Shown piece after piece: positions 17,928 through 27,932 of a stretch of DNA of 64,000 nucleotides. Location of the stretch: contig NZ_PCPT01000002.1 of NCBI RefSeq assembly GCF_002975435.1, forward strand, positions 682,001-746,000, in the 5' to 3' direction. Made by a program: the position numbers and the translations under genes. The stretch comes from Arthrobacter sp. MYb227. GTDB lineage: Bacteria; Actinomycetota; Actinomycetes; Actinomycetales; Micrococcaceae. The notes under the pieces are model-generated. The model saw only the letters and a program-made list of their open reading frames with translations, did no database searches and was not told the origin of the DNA. Every line of letters begins with the position of its first letter. Within the stretch, counting starts at the first letter, position 1.

Positions 17928-18686
17928 TCAGCCGTTGAGTGAAAAGGTTCCGGTTCTTCCGCCATCTACCACGAGGTTTGTTCCAGTGACGTACGAGGAC
18001 TCGGGGCCTAGAAGCCAAAGCGCGGCCGCAGCGATTTCTTCAGGTGAAGCAAATCGCCCGAGGGGAACCGACGCTTGGTCTCGCAAACGTTCGGCGTCAT
18101 TGGCGAATCCCGCCGCGAGCATCGGGGTGTCGGTCGTGCCCGGCGACAGCGAATTGACCCGAACGCCAACCGGGGCCAGCTCGGCCGCGAGGGACCGTGC
18201 CATCGCGAGCACCCCGCCCTTGGATGCTGTATATGCGACGTAGTCGGCCTGGCCGACCAATGAGAGTTCGCTTGCAATACAGACAATGGATCCGCTTCCA
18301 GCGGTGGAGAGAGAACTCGCAGCTGCTCGCATCACGTGGAAGGTTCCCGACAGATTGACCTGAATCATGTGCTGCCACAGCTCATCGGTTGTTTCGCCGA
18401 TGGGTACCACCTTGAGAATGCCAGCCGCATTCAGGACGCCGCTTAGCGGCCCAAAACGTGCTTCGGCATCGGTAAATGCCTTGTTCACCTGCTCTGATTT
18501 GGAAACATCGGTTTCGAGAACCAGGAGCTGGTCGTTGGCCTCGTTTGCCTGGACCTTCAACTGATCGTCGGGAAGACCTAGGGCAACGACATTGGCATTC
18601 CGTGACAGCAATGCGTGGGTAACGGCGAGGCCAATTCCCGAGGTGGCACCCGTGACAACGTAGGTTTTGCCGGCAAAATTTGTCAT
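17928..18686 (-). CDS. Short-chain dehydrogenase/reductase
   Basis: 252 residues, the classical SDR length. The cofactor motif is TGATSGIG (12-19), NAAG lies at 86-89, the catalytic Ser is near 139 and the YTASK motif has Tyr152 and Lys156. The PG motif is in SLSPGTTDTPM and the C-terminus (TGTNLVVDGG) is typical. The residue after the second beta strand in LGLPDD suggests NAD rather than NADP preference. It is placed between the deacetylase-like hydrolase and the epimerase-fold gene, 35 bases before the latter, and probably oxidises an intermediate of the same pathway. Confidence 0.9.
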   Translation of the reverse strand: MTNFAGKTYVVTGATSGIGLAVTHALLSRNANVVALGLPDDQLKVQANEANDQLLVLETDVSKSEQVNKAFTDAEARFGPLSGVLNAAGILKVVPIGETTDELWQHMIQVNLSGTFHVMRAAASSLSTAGSGSIVCIASELSLVGQADYVAYTASKGGVLAMARSLAAELAPVGVRVNSLSPGTTDTPMLAAGFANDAERLRDQASVPLGRFASPEEIAAAALWLLGPESSYVTGTNLVVDGGRTGTFSLNG

Positions 18687-18857
18687 AACAATCCTTTACT
18701 GCTGCATGGAAGTTTGCGGCCGCGCTGCCGAACTTTCTTGGTGGAGGCCACCTGGTTCATCGGATTGCCAACGCGTTCCGTCGGCACATCCGTCGACGAA
18801 CCTGCCGGCAAGCCGCGCTTGGACAAATCCAATCACGGTTCGCCCTTGGCCTCGGTT

Positions 18858-19751
18858 CTAGTAATCGGGGTACAGGTCCTCGGAAACGACGGTCGGTACC
18901 AGCGGTTCTGGAACGAGGGCCGGGTCGGCAAGTGCTGCATCGGCAAGCGCGTCGCAAGTCGTGAAGCGTACATCTCCCCAACCGACAGCCGTTTCGATGA
19001 CCCTTCGGAGGGCTTCGAGGCGACCTGCTCGGCCGGTGAGGAATGGGTGGCACGTCAGCATGAACAAGGAGCCGTGGCGCCGCATAGCGTCAATTTCGTT
19101 GATCCACATGTCGGCAACGATCGTGGGTGACTGAATGATTTCCCCAAGCCGGGGTTCCGGGAGGAACGCGTATTGCTCCCAGTCGTCCAGACTCCAATGC
19201 GGGGGAAGTTCTGCCACGGTTCCGGAGTCGGTCTTGATGAGGTAGGGGGCATCGGAATCCATCAGGCTGGAATCGTACTTCATGCCGAATTCAGCAACGA
19301 GGGACGTAGTCTGCCACGACGGCTGCCACATGGCTGCGCGGTGGCCCTTCGGGGTGATGCCAAAGCGTCCAAGCGCCTTCATTGCCAGGTCGAAATCGCG
19401 CCGTTCTTCATCCAAGGTCAGATGTACTGCCTGCCGATGGGTGTGCGAGTGGTGTGCGATTTCATGCCCGGATTCCAGAACCTGCTCGACCATCTGCGGG
19501 TAGCGTTCGGCGGTGACACCGGGAATGAAAAACGTGGCCGGTTGTCCGACGTCTTTGAGCATCTGGAGAATCCGGGGAACGCCGACCTTCGGCCCGAAAG
19601 CCTGATGCGTCATCGCCATCGCGCTCTCCGCGTGCCTGCGACCTTCCGCAAGTACCGGGGATTCGGCATCCACATCGAATGTCAGCGCGGCCACGCATGC
19701 TGCACCTTGACGCCAACCTTTGTCGGTTCCGGTGTCTTCTCTTTGGTTCAT
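18858..19751 (-). CDS. Polysaccharide-deacetylase-fold hydrolase (PuuE / cyclic-imidase-like)
   Basis: 297 residues with no signal peptide, so it is cytosolic. The CE4/NodB fold has the first motif LTFDVDAES (Asp26, Asp28) and the metal-binding HSHTH (101-105). RAAMWQPSW and a C-terminal LTCHPFLTGR follow. The variant TFDVDAE plus the cytosolic location place it with the HpPgdA/PuuE/imidase branch, whose characterised members hydrolyse cyclic amides (allantoin, cyclic imides) rather than chitin or peptidoglycan. It lies between a ureohydrolase and an SDR, which fits small-molecule C-N bond hydrolysis. Confidence 0.8.
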   Translation of the reverse strand: MNQREDTGTDKGWRQGAACVAALTFDVDAESPVLAEGRRHAESAMAMTHQAFGPKVGVPRILQMLKDVGQPATFFIPGVTAERYPQMVEQVLESGHEIAHHSHTHRQAVHLTLDEERRDFDLAMKALGRFGITPKGHRAAMWQPSWQTTSLVAEFGMKYDSSLMDSDAPYLIKTDSGTVAELPPHWSLDDWEQYAFLPEPRLGEIIQSPTIVADMWINEIDAMRRHGSLFMLTCHPFLTGRAGRLEALRRVIETAVGWGDVRFTTCDALADAALADPALVPEPLVPTVVSEDLYPDY

Positions 19752-19882
19752 CAGGTCCTCATCATATGTTTAGCGATTAATGAAGTATTTTTACGCTAGT
19801 GGAAAAGCTACTTATCGATCAGCCACCGAGTTGGCACGCCCGTCCGGGCGCAAGCGGGTGTGCCAACAAATGACTGGAGAAG

Positions 19883-20881
19883 CTACGCTGTGGCGCCCTC
19901 CAATGCTGCATCGTCCGCGAGCCGGACTTTCTTGTCACGGTTGACCATGAGCCCAAGCAGGTCAAAGACGACGGTTGCCGCGGCGAGAGTTGTGATGTCG
20001 GCGTGGTCGTATGCGGGTGCCACTTCGACAACGTCGGCGCCTACGATGTTGATTCCGTCCAGGCCGCGCAGCAAGGCCAGCAGCTCGCGTGAGTGCAGTC
20101 CACCCATTTCCGGGGTGCCGGTGCCAGGTGCGAACGCGGGATCAAGGACGTCAATGTCGATGGAGACATAGACAGGGGTGTCGCCCAGACGTTCCTTGAC
20201 CTTTTGGATCGCCGCGGGAACGCCGATCACATCGATATCGGAGCAGCGAATGATCTGGAACCCGAATGCGTGGTCATCGAGGAAATCCTTCTGGTCGTAG
20301 ACCGGGCCGCGAATGCCGACGTGCATGGACTTGTCTTCCAGCAGCAGGCCTTCCTCGAAGGCACGGCGGAAGATCGTACCGTGGGTGATTGGCTCGTCAA
20401 AATAGGTGTCCCAAGTGTCTAGGTGGGCATCAAAGTGCAGAAGCGTGACAGGGCCGTGAACCTTGTTCAGCGCCCGCAACATGGGCAGGGCAATGGTGTG
20501 GTCGCCACCAATGGCCACGACTTTCTTGTCGGGGCCCATGAGAGGAAGCGCCTGCTCTTCGATTTCCTCGACGGCCCGGGTGATGTTGTAGGGCGTGCAG
20601 GCAATGTCCCCGGCGTCTACGACCTGGGCATCGAGGACCGGCTCCACTCCAAGCTCGACATGATAACCGGGGCGCAACAGGCGTGATGCCTCGCGAACGC
20701 CGGCTGGACCGAAACGGGCACCCGGGCGGAAAGAGCAGCCACCATCGAAAGGTACGCCTAGGATCGCAATGTCGTAGTCTGGCACTGCGTCGATTTGTGG
20801 GAGTCGCGCGAATGTTCCCAGTCCGGCATAACGGGGAACCTTTGTTGCATCCACGGGGCCGATTGGCTTGTGAGTAGTCAT
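19883..20881 (-). CDS. Agmatinase-family ureohydrolase
   Basis: 332 residues with RBS AAGGG before the ATG. All Mn-binding motifs of the arginase/agmatinase fold are present: GGDHT (125-129), DAHLD (151-155) and SIDIDVLDP (240-248, Asp242 and Asp244). FRPGARFGPAGVRE and ITHGTIFRRA match the agmatinase/guanidinobutyrase branch, which hydrolyses a guanidino compound to urea and an amine. It is the promoter-proximal gene of the minus-strand set and divergent from a pucR gene. Agmatine, 4-guanidinobutyrate and 3-guanidinopropionate are all possible substrates; the sequence alone does not separate them. Confidence 0.88.
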   Translation of the reverse strand: MTTHKPIGPVDATKVPRYAGLGTFARLPQIDAVPDYDIAILGVPFDGGCSFRPGARFGPAGVREASRLLRPGYHVELGVEPVLDAQVVDAGDIACTPYNITRAVEEIEEQALPLMGPDKKVVAIGGDHTIALPMLRALNKVHGPVTLLHFDAHLDTWDTYFDEPITHGTIFRRAFEEGLLLEDKSMHVGIRGPVYDQKDFLDDHAFGFQIIRCSDIDVIGVPAAIQKVKERLGDTPVYVSIDIDVLDPAFAPGTGTPEMGGLHSRELLALLRGLDGINIVGADVVEVAPAYDHADITTLAAATVVFDLLGLMVNRDKKVRLADDAALEGATA

Positions 20882-21082
20882 GATGTGAACCCTTCGTGGT
20901 GGAGAGGACTGCCGGATTATTGTACTTACTAGGTGCTGGAACGCCCGAGTATCTGTGGTGGAAACGTGCCATCAATCGAGAGCGGTAATCCGCGAATTCA
21001 TTCTCGACTGGGGCCGCCTATGTTGTTTGTCCTTGGTGTCCTTCCATCATCGACAGTCGCTGATGTGACGTACAGTACACAT

Positions 21083-21123
21083 TTGACTACGAATTGTTGT
21101 TCGAGTTATACATATGTATAACT
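21083..21123 (+). promoter_or_regulatory. Promoter of pucR overlapped by a perfect 20-bp palindrome
   Basis: TTGACT (21083-21088) and TATACA (21107-21112), 18 bases apart, form a good sigma-70-like promoter. AGTTATACATATGTATAACT at 21104-21123 is a perfect 20-bp palindrome that covers the -10 element, which suits repression or autoregulation. It lies in the 288-bp gap between the divergent ureohydrolase operon and the PucR gene. Confidence 0.65.
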
Positions 21124-21169
21124 AGCGCAGCGCTTCATCCTAGGATTATGTCAACCGGAGGATTTCATA

Positions 21170-22666
21170 TTGGCTATCACAGTTGCTGAATTGTTGGCTG
21201 AACCTCAACTTGGTCTGAGCCTTATCGCAGGTTTTAGTGGATTGGAAAACCAACTCACGTCCGCCCATACTTCAGACCTTCCACGCCTTTGGGAATGGGT
21301 CACTGGTGGGGAAATTCTGATGACGAATGGAATGTCCATTCCAGGGGACGCTGTTGGCCAAGTGGAGATGGCTCAAGCCTTGATTGGAGCTGGTGCAAAA
21401 GCTCTAGCAATTGGCGCAAAAATGCATGCACCTGAGCTCAAACCAGAGTTTCTAGCCGCGTGCGATGAGCTGTCACTACCGATCATCGACGTTCCATTCC
21501 CGTTGCCGTTCACAGCGATTGCCCGTTCTGTCGTCAATGCATCACAGAGTGAGGAAGTCCGTAGACTCCGGCAAACTGCTCGAATATATGAATTGCTTCG
21601 TCTAACTTCTGCTGCTGAACGACAATGGGCAGCATTGGTTGACGGAACGGTGGCTGTACTTGGATCCCATATTTTTGTTGTTGACAAGCGTTGTCTGCAT
21701 CCCTGGCATCCGGAGGGCCAGCGGCTTCCGGCAGACTTGCGTGAACAAATGGTTCGCTTCACCGGTGGAAAATCCGATGCGGCAAAGACTTTTCAATGGC
21801 ACAGAGTCGGCACTAAACACATTCTTATGATGGAAATACCGACCCATGCCAATGCTCTCCTGGTGGTGCTTCCCAAAGCTCAGCCAAACCCCGATGCGGT
21901 AGTTCTCTTACATGCGGCAACCGTTCTGGGACTAGAACTCTCGAGCACAGCTCTTGCTTTGGAGGGCCAGCAACGACTTGGCGCTGAATTTTTGCGGCAG
22001 GCTTTTGAGGGGTATTTTGACGTCGCTGAGTTGGAAAGCCGCTTGGACAGCTTCGGTATTCCGGCGGGAAAATTCATGATGGTTTCAATGTCGTGCGAAG
22101 ACGAACAAAAACTTGAAATGATTCCCCGGGTGCTATGGCAACATGGCTATTCCTCAGTTTGCCTTTTCCGCAGGGGGCGTTTGCATATAGTGGTCTCGGC
22201 TGAATGCGAAGATGAGACCTTGCTTCATGTCGCGGGTCCAAATACGCGGATTGGTATCAGTGCGAGCGCATCAGCGAATCGGATGATTCTGGCACACCAA
22301 GAATCGCAGTGGGCGCTAGGAGCTGCTGAGAGTGGCTGCATCCCGTTGGCGCACTATTCTGAAGGCCCGTCGTGGTTGGGTGTAACGAGCCATGAACAAG
22401 GACTAGCAATCGTAAACCGCCTGCTTGGCCCAATCATGGACTATGAACAGAAAAAGCAACCAGATTTAATGATCACGCTCAGGACTTACCTTGAGCTACA
22501 ACGATCATGGCAAAAAACAGCAGTGGCATTGTTTACGCACAGACAAACCATAATTTATCGCATCCGAAAAATAGGTGAGCTAACCGGACTGGACATGACC
22601 GAAACTTCAAGCTTGGCGCAGCTTTGGTTTGCACTGGAAATCCAAAAAGTTATGCGAGCGGGCTGA
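21170..22666 (+). CDS. PucR-family transcriptional regulator
   Basis: 498 residues from a TTG start with GGAGG ten bases upstream; no in-frame ATG or GTG fits better. The N-terminal PucR domain (MAITVAELLAEPQLG ... DLPRLWEWVTGGEILMTNG) and the C-terminal HTH_30 (LRTYLELQRSWQKTAVALFTHRQTIIYRIRKI) are clear. The region is less GC-rich than neighbouring housekeeping genes. It is divergent from the ureohydrolase operon, its probable target; the promoter palindrome suggests autoregulation. It resembles the 10635-12176 regulator in architecture but not closely in sequence. Confidence 0.88.
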   Translation: MAITVAELLAEPQLGLSLIAGFSGLENQLTSAHTSDLPRLWEWVTGGEILMTNGMSIPGDAVGQVEMAQALIGAGAKALAIGAKMHAPELKPEFLAACDELSLPIIDVPFPLPFTAIARSVVNASQSEEVRRLRQTARIYELLRLTSAAERQWAALVDGTVAVLGSHIFVVDKRCLHPWHPEGQRLPADLREQMVRFTGGKSDAAKTFQWHRVGTKHILMMEIPTHANALLVVLPKAQPNPDAVVLLHAATVLGLELSSTALALEGQQRLGAEFLRQAFEGYFDVAELESRLDSFGIPAGKFMMVSMSCEDEQKLEMIPRVLWQHGYSSVCLFRRGRLHIVVSAECEDETLLHVAGPNTRIGISASASANRMILAHQESQWALGAAESGCIPLAHYSEGPSWLGVTSHEQGLAIVNRLLGPIMDYEQKKQPDLMITLRTYLELQRSWQKTAVALFTHRQTIIYRIRKIGELTGLDMTETSSLAQLWFALEIQKVMRAG

Positions 22667-22688
22667 CTGCAGAACTCCAGCCTCGTGG

Positions 22689-23369
22689 CTAATCGTCGGT
22701 TGCTAGGTGCGACAGCAGCTCGGCCTCTGCTGTATCTAGGTAACCACGCAATGTTTCGGAAGCTTCCTCACGTCGCCCGGCCAACAACAGCTCAACCAGT
22801 CCCGCATTGAGTTGAACATAGTGCGAGTGGAAATCTGGGGCATCGCTCATCGCATGGAATACCAAGCGCATTTGGGCTAGCACCTTAGTCATGAGTTCTT
22901 CGAGGTGTGTGCTGCCTGCGGCCCGCACCAGTTCCTCGTGAAAGCACTGGTTGGCATCGGCCATTGCCTCAATATCACCGTTTGCCAGCGCCGCACGCGC
23001 ATCGCGCACCACCGCGGCCAGCGCCGGAACATTGAGTTGCGGACCCCAGAGCACCGCGGCTGGTTCAAGCATGCGCCGTACGGCATAGATCTCCTTAACC
23101 CCTTCGATGCCGGGGGAGGCGACGAAGACCCCACGGTTGGGGATGCGGGTGATGATCAGCTCATGATCCAAAACCGCGAACGCCTCACGCAGTGTATTGC
23201 GCGATACGCCCATGGCTTCGGCGAGCGCTTGTTCGGAGAGTTTAGCGCCGGGGAGCAGTTGGCCCTCGGCAATCTTTGCGCGCAGCACCGAGGCCACCCA
23301 TGCACCGGTGTGTGCGTGGGTTGAGCCCTCCGCTAGCGACAGGGATGAGATTGCGGTATTCACGTGCAT
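22689..23369 (-). CDS. GntR-family regulator, FadR/FCD subfamily
   Basis: 226 residues. The winged helix (about 25-90) includes LSEQALAEAMGVSRNTLREAFAVLDHE and ITRIPNRGVFVA. The helical FCD ligand domain (100-220) has the metal-site pattern with FHEELVRAAG and HSHYVQLNAGLVELLLAGR. It is encoded 135 bases downstream of the biotin carboxylase on the same strand and convergent with the pucR gene. It probably controls the oxoproline/biotin carboxylase operon in response to an organic acid. Confidence 0.9.
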   Translation of the reverse strand: MHVNTAISSLSLAEGSTHAHTGAWVASVLRAKIAEGQLLPGAKLSEQALAEAMGVSRNTLREAFAVLDHELIITRIPNRGVFVASPGIEGVKEIYAVRRMLEPAAVLWGPQLNVPALAAVVRDARAALANGDIEAMADANQCFHEELVRAAGSTHLEELMTKVLAQMRLVFHAMSDAPDFHSHYVQLNAGLVELLLAGRREEASETLRGYLDTAEAELLSHLATDD

Positions 23370-23504
23370 GTTTCCAATCTAATCGAAGCTGCCCCAGGTA
23401 TCCGCAAGCGTTAAGTTGCACTCCTTGGTGACCGCTGCCGATGCCGCGTCATGCAACTCAGCCACCCTCAGCGCTCAAAACTCATCGTCCGGAGCAACCT
23501 TCCC

Positions 23505-25247
23505 CTAAGCGATGGATCCGAGTGCTTCGCCGCGCACAATCACCGCACCTGGTTCCTGAACACCACGGGTGAAGGTGCCGGCGCGGTGCGCAGCAATGTT
23601 TGATTCCATCTTCATGGCCTCAAGCACCGCCACGGTATCTCCCTCGGCGACCGCTGCACCATCCTCCAGAGCCCAGGTGACAAGGTTCCCGTTCATCGGG
23701 GCAACCAGCGTCGCCTCGTCGGTGGCGGCGTTGATGTTCTGTGTAGCGATGTCCATGGCCGCGCCGGTCCCACCGTGGCGGATCGAATCCACCAGGGAAG
23801 CTGGCAGGCCAATGTTCATGGCCTTACCCTCGATCTCGATGGTCAGCGTCTCTCGTTCGGCGCCAGGGGCGGCCGCGGCGATCTCCGGGCTGGAAGCCAA
23901 TTCTTCGGCGAATTCTGATTCGATCCAGGTGGTGTAGACGCCATAGGCCGTATCGTTGGTGAACGCCGCGTTGCGCACCACGGCGCGGTGGAAGGGCAAC
24001 ACCGAGGGAACCCCGGTGATGACCATTTCATCAAGCGCGACCTTGGCGCGGCGCAGCGCCTGGGCACGGGTGGCCCCGGTGACGATCAGCTTGGCCATTA
24101 GCGAGTCATAGTGGGCGGGGATCACCGAGTCGGTGCGCACGCCCGAGTCCACGCGGATGCCCGATCCGGTGGGTGCCTCAAAACCTGTGATGCGCCCGGG
24201 GCCGGGTAAAAAGCCCCGGGCCGGGTCTTCGGCGTTGATACGGAATTCGAAGGAGTGCCGGGTGGGTGTCGGATCTTCGGTGATGGAAATTGCGTCCCCG
24301 GCGGCAATCCGGAATTGCTCGGCGACCAGGTCCACTCCGGTGGTTTCCTCGGTGATCGGGTGCTCAACCTGCAGTCGGGTGTTGACCTCTAGGAAGGAGA
24401 TCAGTCCGTCCGGGGCCACCAGGTATTCGACGGTTCCGGCGCCCACGTAGCCGGCCTCGATGCAGATGGCCTTGGCCGAGGAATGGATGGAGGCGCGCTG
24501 CGCATCGCTCAGGAATGGTGCTGGGGCTTCCTCGACGAGCTTTTGGTGGCGGCGCTGCAGCGAGCAGTCGCGGGTACCCACGACCACGGCATTGCCGTGG
24601 GTGTCGATGAGCACCTGGGCCTCGACGTGGCGCGGCTTGTCCAAGAAGCGTTCGGCGTAGCATTCGCCGCGGCCAAAGGCCACGGTTGCCTCGCGGACAG
24701 CGGATTCAAAGGCGCTGTCAATTTCTTCGAGGCTGCGTACAATTTTGATGCCGCGTCCGCCGCCGCCAAAGGCAGCCTTAATGGCAACCGGCAGGCCGAA
24801 CTCTTGCGCAAAGGCACGAACTTCCGCACCGGAGGAGACAGGTCCGTCGGTGCCCGGCACCAGTGGTGCACCGGCGCGGATGGCGATCTCGCGGGCCGTA
24901 ACCTTGTTACCCAGTGCGCGGATGGCCTCCGGTCCGGGGCCGATCCAGGCCATGCCGGCCTCGATGACGCCCTGGGCGAAGTCGGCGTTTTCGGCCAGGA
25001 ATCCGTAGCCGGGGTGCACGGCGTCGGCACCTGCGCGCTTGGCAATGTCCAGGATTTTTTCGATGTTCAGGTAGGTCTCGCTGCTGGCCGAACCGCCCAG
25101 CGCGTAGGCCTCATCGGCACGGCGCACGTGCAGTGCATCGGCGTCGGCATCGGAGTAAATGGCCACCGAGAGAAGCTGGGCGTCAGTGCAGGCGCGGGCA
25201 ATGCGAACGGCAATTTCACCGCGGTTGGCGATCAATACTTTTTTCAT
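23505..25247 (-). CDS. Biotin carboxylase fused to biotin carboxyl carrier domain
   Basis: 580 residues. The N-terminal biotin carboxylase has [19 protein letters not shown], an ATP-grasp region with [11 protein letters not shown] and [19 protein letters not shown], and [14 protein letters not shown]. The C-terminal biotinyl domain has the AMKM biotinylation site (VLEAMKMES, Lys near 545). It is the AccA3/PccA-like bifunctional form. Its start overlaps the stop of the PxpB-PxpC fusion by four bases (ATGA), so it is part of the oxoprolinase operon. Coupling of a carboxylase to the carboxyltransferase-like PxpC fold suggests biotin-dependent chemistry rather than general fatty-acid synthesis. 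Confidence 0.93.
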   Translation of the reverse strand: MKKVLIANRGEIAVRIARACTDAQLLSVAIYSDADADALHVRRADEAYALGGSASSETYLNIEKILDIAKRAGADAVHPGYGFLAENADFAQGVIEAGMAWIGPGPEAIRALGNKVTAREIAIRAGAPLVPGTDGPVSSGAEVRAFAQEFGLPVAIKAAFGGGGRGIKIVRSLEEIDSAFESAVREATVAFGRGECYAERFLDKPRHVEAQVLIDTHGNAVVVGTRDCSLQRRHQKLVEEAPAPFLSDAQRASIHSSAKAICIEAGYVGAGTVEYLVAPDGLISFLEVNTRLQVEHPITEETTGVDLVAEQFRIAAGDAISITEDPTPTRHSFEFRINAEDPARGFLPGPGRITGFEAPTGSGIRVDSGVRTDSVIPAHYDSLMAKLIVTGATRAQALRRAKVALDEMVITGVPSVLPFHRAVVRNAAFTNDTAYGVYTTWIESEFAEELASSPEIAAAAPGAERETLTIEIEGKAMNIGLPASLVDSIRHGGTGAAMDIATQNINAATDEATLVAPMNGNLVTWALEDGAAVAEGDTVAVLEAMKMESNIAAHRAGTFTRGVQEPGAVIVRGEALGSIA

Positions 25248-26869
25248 GCTGGGGTTCCTTCAACGCTGGGAGTAACGAATGTGAAGCGCAGGGCGGCACC
25301 GGGGGGTAGCTGCGCGGCGGCGGGCAGATCTTCGTCGATGACCACGCCGATGACCGGGTAACCGCCGGTGACCGGGTGATCGGCCAAGAAGAGCACGGGC
25401 AGCCCGGAGGGTGGGACCTGCAGGGAGCCGACGGCGACGCCCTCGGAGACAAGTTCTCCGGTGCGGATACGTTCCAACGGTGTTGCGTCGTCGCCTAGGG
25501 CCAGGCGCACGCCCACCCGGTTGGTGTCTGCCGAGACGAGCCAGTTTTGCCCGGTCAGCCTTTCCGCACCGGCCTCACCAAACCAGTCATCGCGTGGGCC
25601 GCCGGTGATCCGTAGCGTGTAGACGCCATCGGCATCGGGCTCCGGCAGGGAGGATGGTTCCGGGTTGCCGACCACGTGGGCGCCGTGGATGGCACCGACC
25701 GGCAGCAGGGTTCCAGCGGCCAGTGGGGCCGGGCCGATGCCGGAGAGTGAATCGGTGGAGCGTGATCCGAGCACCGTGGGTACCGCAATGCCGCCACGCA
25801 CAGCAAGGTAGCTGCGCAAACCGGCCCCGGTGGGGCTCAATGTGAGGGTTTCACCGTCAAGCAGCGCGAACGGGGTGTCCATTGGGATCTCGCGTTCGGT
25901 GTGAAAGTCATCCCCGTCGACAGGATCGATGTGAATGTGTGCGGTAGCTCCACAGATTGCCAGTACTGCATCTCCCCGGGCACGCAGGATCATGTTTCCC
26001 GTGAGGTTTTCGATGACCGCGGCTGAGGGGCCATTGCCTACCAGGCGGTTGGCTTGGGCCGCGGAGATTGCGTCGGCCGAGCCTGCTGCCGAAACACCCA
26101 GGTCTCCGTAGCCCGCACGTCCGGTGTCTTGAAGCAACGATTGCAGGCCGGGGTTGATGACCTCAAGTGAGTTTGTGCTGGCCGAGAGGTTTGCCGAAAG
26201 GTTTAGCGGTGCGCTGGTGGCGGGCACCTGTGTGGTGTGCACGCTCAGCGAGGTACGTGAGGGTACAAAGCGCACGCGGTCCTGCGGGCGGATCAGCGCC
26301 GGGTTCTCGCGCTCCAAGTCCCAGAGCACTGCATCGGCGTGGCCGATCAGCTGCCAGCCGCCGGGGGATTGGCGCGGGTAGATGGCCGAGTAGTCTCCGG
26401 CCAATGCCACGGCACCGGTGGGAACAACCTTGCGCGGGGTTGCCCGGCGCGGCACGTTGAGCAGCTGGTTTTCGCCCAGCAGGTAGGCAAAGCCGGGGGC
26501 AAACCCACCAAAGGCTGCCCGCCACTGCTGCTGCGAGTGCGCGTTGATGACACCCTCGATGCTTAGCCCTGTCAGTTCGGCAACTTCTGCCAAATCTTCC
26601 CCGTCGTAATGCACCGGCACCTCAACCAGTGTTCCGGTGTTGGCTTTGGCGGCGCCAAGTTCCAGGGATTGCACGGTGGCGGCGATGATCCGTGCGTTGG
26701 CTGCACAGTCGGCCTTGATGAACAGCGTGCTGGCCGCGGCGAGCACGTCGATTTGGCCCGGCAGCGGGGTACTCTTCAGCAGTGCGGATAGGGCCAGCAC
26801 CGATTCCAGATCGGAGAGTTCAACCAGCACCGAACGGGTGCCGGCACTGCGTACGCCTACTATGTTCAT
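25244..26869 (-). CDS. 5-oxoprolinase subunit B-subunit C fusion (KipI-KipA / biotin-dependent carboxyltransferase family)
   Basis: 541 residues. The PxpB/KipI domain (about 1-215) has [12 protein letters not shown] and [17 protein letters not shown] with SPGGWQLIG. The PxpC/KipA domain (about 235-541) has [44 protein letters not shown] and [16 protein letters not shown]. The two subunits are separate proteins in E. coli and B. subtilis, and fused forms are common in Actinobacteria. Four-base overlaps on both sides (with pxpA and with the biotin carboxylase) show a single translational unit. With PxpA it should open 5-oxoproline to glutamate using ATP. Confidence 0.92.
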   Translation of the reverse strand: MNIVGVRSAGTRSVLVELSDLESVLALSALLKSTPLPGQIDVLAAASTLFIKADCAANARIIAATVQSLELGAAKANTGTLVEVPVHYDGEDLAEVAELTGLSIEGVINAHSQQQWRAAFGGFAPGFAYLLGENQLLNVPRRATPRKVVPTGAVALAGDYSAIYPRQSPGGWQLIGHADAVLWDLERENPALIRPQDRVRFVPSRTSLSVHTTQVPATSAPLNLSANLSASTNSLEVINPGLQSLLQDTGRAGYGDLGVSAAGSADAISAAQANRLVGNGPSAAVIENLTGNMILRARGDAVLAICGATAHIHIDPVDGDDFHTEREIPMDTPFALLDGETLTLSPTGAGLRSYLAVRGGIAVPTVLGSRSTDSLSGIGPAPLAAGTLLPVGAIHGAHVVGNPEPSSLPEPDADGVYTLRITGGPRDDWFGEAGAERLTGQNWLVSADTNRVGVRLALGDDATPLERIRTGELVSEGVAVGSLQVPPSGLPVLFLADHPVTGGYPVIGVVIDEDLPAAAQLPPGAALRFTFVTPSVEGTPA

Positions 26870-27624
26870 GCGAAGCTCTTGATGGTGACGCCGGCGTTTT
26901 GAAGGCCCGCACGTACGGCGGCGGCCATGGCCACGGCGCCGGCGGTATCCCCATGCACGCAGATACTTTCGGCGTTCATGGGGATCACGGTGCCATCGAC
27001 GGCCACGATGGTGCCCTCGGTGGCCAGGCGGATCATGTTGGCGGTGACGGTTGCCGGGTCATGCAGTACCGCGTTGGCTTCGCGGCGTGAAACCAGCGTG
27101 CCTTCGGGGGTGTAGTTGCGATCGGCAAAGGCCTCGGCCACCGGGCGCAGGCCCGCTGCCTCGGCCTTGGTCAGCGCGATCGATCCGGGAAGCAGGAGCA
27201 CCGGCAGGTCGGTGCCGAAGGCGCCGATGGCGTCGATGACGGCCTGAGCATGGGCCTCGTGATGCACGATGGTGTTGTAGAGCGCGCCGTGCGGCTTGAC
27301 GTATTTGATGGAAGATCCGGCGGCGCGGGCCAGTGCCTCGAGCGCGCCGAGCTGGTAGAGCACATCGTCGGCAAGTTCGGTGGGGGAGCAGTCTAGGAAG
27401 CGGCGGCCAAAGCCGGCCAGGTCCCGGTAGCCAACATGTGCGCCGATGGTGACTCCGGCTGCCACTGCATCGCGGCAGGTTTGGGCGATGACGCTTGGGT
27501 CCCCGGCGTGGAAGCCGCAGGCGACGTTTGCGGAGGACACGGAGCGGAAAATCGCTGCGTCGTCACCCATGTTCCAGTTGCCGAAGGATTCTCCGACGTC
27601 TGAATTTAGGTCTATATAGGGCAC
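26866..27624 (-). CDS. pxpA: 5-oxoprolinase subunit A (LamB/YcsF family)
   Basis: 252 residues, full length. It begins [17 protein letters not shown] and contains [32 protein letters not shown] and VKPHGALYN, the hallmarks of the LamB/YcsF family. With PxpB and PxpC it hydrolyses 5-oxoproline, a spontaneous damage product of glutamine and glutamate. It is the first gene of the operon; the 308-bp gap upstream should hold the promoter. Confidence 0.94.
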   Translation of the reverse strand: MPYIDLNSDVGESFGNWNMGDDAAIFRSVSSANVACGFHAGDPSVIAQTCRDAVAAGVTIGAHVGYRDLAGFGRRFLDCSPTELADDVLYQLGALEALARAAGSSIKYVKPHGALYNTIVHHEAHAQAVIDAIGAFGTDLPVLLLPGSIALTKAEAAGLRPVAEAFADRNYTPEGTLVSRREANAVLHDPATVTANMIRLATEGTIVAVDGTVIPMNAESICVHGDTAGAVAMAAAVRAGLQNAGVTIKSFA

Positions 27625-27932
27625 CTTGTGACCTCCGTCTCGTGAAGTGGTTCACTATAAGGATGCACCATCAACGCAGATTGTTCAACAATCTTTGCGA
27701 ACTTCTTGATATTTGACGGGCGCGACGTAGCTCCCGGTGGCACGCACCTCAGCTCTACCCCCCCCAGTCGACCCGCCGCCTGCCCCTGAGCCCAGCCACG
27801 CAAACACCGGGTAAAGAAAAGGCACCAAGAAAAGATCATGGCCGCAAGGCCCGCACATGTTTAGGATGGGGATTACCGAAGGAGCATCACCTCCGGAGCA
27901 GGTTTCAGCCACATGAAGAGGGCGGGAAGAAC
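27625..27932. other. Divergent intergenic region upstream of pxpA
   Basis: No gene is supported here. The region contains a run of eight C residues near 27760 and should hold the pxpA promoter (minus) and that of the small ORF at 27933 (plus). No clear operator was found. Confidence 0.5.

Noticed and set aside
24483-25361. Long plus-strand ORF (292 codons) opposite the biotin carboxylase
   Set aside because: It is a shadow of the GC-rich coding strand; it lacks domains and a ribosome site, while the minus-strand gene has every family motif.
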